Shown: positions 63,188-64,000 of the stretch, piece by piece
Layout: each line of letters begins with the position of its first letter
Position numbering within the stretch: the first letter of the stretch is position 1
Assembly: GCA_001890945.1 (NCBI GenBank)
Contig: MLAX01000001.1
Location: 1,116,001-1,180,000 of the forward strand
Direction of reading: 5' to 3'
Origin: Alphaproteobacteria bacterium AO1-B
Lineage (GTDB): Bacteria > Pseudomonadota > Alphaproteobacteria > Rhizobiales > Stappiaceae
DNA length: 64,000 nucleotides
Translations under genes and position numbers: made by a program
Notes under the pieces: generated by a model
Databases searched by the model: none
Told to the model about the DNA's origin: nothing
What the model saw: the letters and a program-made list of their open reading frames with translations, nothing else

Positions 63188-63963
63188 TCCGTGCGGCCGC
63201 CATCGCTGCGATGACACTGTTCTTCGGCACGCTCGAAGGCTTTGCGAAAAGCGATGAGAGCCTGGTGACGGAGTTGTCGTCACAAACGGTTTCGATCCAG
63301 TCCAACTTCACTGGCACCGAGATCGTCATTTTCGGACAGGCCCAAGAGATCCAGTACCGCCCCGATACAGATCTCGATTACGATCTGGTCATTGTCGTCG
63401 AAGGGCCTCCGCAGGACATTACGACCCGCCGCAAGGGGCGTTTGCTTGGTGTCTGGGTCAACCGGGAAGCGGAAACCTTCAGCAACGTTCCGTCGTTTTA
63501 TGCAGTGGCAAGTACAGCGGACATTTCTGAAATTGCAGGCAGAGCTCTGCTGGACGAACACGCCATTGGCCTGAACCATATCAATTTGGCTGTGTCGGGC
63601 GAGTCGAATGTGTCTCTCTCCGACCGGGACGATTTCCGCAGGGCCTTCGTCCGCCTGCGTCAGGATATGGGGCTCTATTCTGAGCGGGAGACATCCATAA
63701 CGTTTTTGACCGAAACGATGTTCCGGACCAACATTCCGTTGCCCGCCAACATTCCAGTTGGGGACTACGTCGTCAAAAGCTTCCTCTTTCACGAAGGCGA
63801 CCTGATCGCCAACACGAACGATCACCTGCGTGTCGCAAAGACCGGCTTTGAGCAGATCACCTTCGAGTTGGCGCGGGAACATTCGTTCGTGTACGGCGTG
63901 CTTGCAGTCATTCTCGCCATCTTTACCGGTTGGCTCGCTGGCGTGATCTTCCGCAAGGATTGA
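63184..63963 (+). CDS. TIGR02186-family exported protein, paired with TauE
   Basis: 259 residues with an N-terminal signal peptide (MIRAAAIAAMTLFFGTLEGFA), a beta-rich periplasmic body (VSIQSNFTGTEIVIFGQAQE, DLVIVVEGPPQDITTRRKGR) and a C-terminal membrane segment (FVYGVLAVILAIFTGWLAGV). The family has no known function but almost always sits beside a TauE/SafE gene, as it does here with a 4-bp overlap, so it probably assists the exporter. Confidence 0.9.
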   Translation: MIRAAAIAAMTLFFGTLEGFAKSDESLVTELSSQTVSIQSNFTGTEIVIFGQAQEIQYRPDTDLDYDLVIVVEGPPQDITTRRKGRLLGVWVNREAETFSNVPSFYAVASTADISEIAGRALLDEHAIGLNHINLAVSGESNVSLSDRDDFRRAFVRLRQDMGLYSERETSITFLTETMFRTNIPLPANIPVGDYVVKSFLFHEGDLIANTNDHLRVAKTGFEQITFELAREHSFVYGVLAVILAIFTGWLAGVIFRKD

Positions 63964-64000
63964 TCGGAGCAATACCGCTTTCTCTTAGATCCTCAAACGC

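Noticed and set aside
1..64000. CRISPR arrays, restriction-modification, toxin-antitoxin or known anti-phage systems
   Set aside because: I looked for regularly spaced repeats and for the corresponding protein families in the translated frames and found none that I could support.

Overview
The window is a stretch of alphaproteobacterial chromosome, most like the marine Stappiaceae (Roseibium/Labrenzia group). This rests on a class I lysyl-tRNA synthetase, a SAM-II riboswitch before metZ, a long alphaproteobacterial-type dCTP deaminase, a PodJ-like polar protein, a TauE plus TIGR02186 pair and a BacNav sodium channel. The genus is an inference from gene content; no 16S gene is present.

Layout. 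(1) 1-2293 is host backbone: the end of a universal stress protein gene and a BCCT osmolyte transporter. (2) About 2327-24962 is a 22.6-kb genomic island. It sits in the anticodon arm of a tRNA-Gly(CCC) gene on the minus strand. The 3' half of the tRNA lies at the left edge (2294-2346), the 5' half at the right edge (24943-24983), and both carry the same 20-bp direct repeat. A P4-type tyrosine integrase lies just inside the right end. The island does not rebuild the tRNA it splits. Instead it carries a complete, different tRNA-Gly(CCC) gene at 18880-18953. (3) 24984-49600 is backbone housekeeping and regulation: BacNav, GH3 hexosaminidase, YigZ, dCTP deaminase, SAM-II/metZ, an ABM/ArsR pair, LysE/LysR, ApaG, TerB, LysK, a globin-type chemoreceptor, an S24-like regulator, PyrD, MATE and a histone-deacetylase-like hydrolase. 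(4) 49737-57548 is a fatty-acid beta-oxidation locus (FadJ-like, thiolase, GST, acyl-CoA dehydrogenase, MerR regulator) with an EAL gene inserted. (5) 57970-63963 holds the PodJ-like protein and the TauE/TIGR02186 pair.

The island's main cargo (5293-17221) is a one-strand run of exported or membrane proteins behind a divergent AraC regulator. It contains a DUF3179 membrane protein, two Cys-type sulfatases with signal peptides, two small Cys-containing secreted proteins, two outer-membrane barrels, a substrate-binding-like protein, a tyrosine-phosphatase-like protein (frameshifted here), a formylglycine-generating enzyme with its own signal peptide, and a DUF3302/HlyD membrane-fusion pair. My reading is a periplasmic sulfatase-maturation and sulfate-ester-use module, in which the sulfatases and their activating enzyme both act outside the cytoplasm. 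Right of it are a 1-kb gene-poor stretch, the replacement tRNA, a serine recombinase, a LysR/cupin pair, decayed phage or plasmid genes and the integrase. Two diverged copies of one short gene flank the sulfatase block, so the island may have been built in layers.
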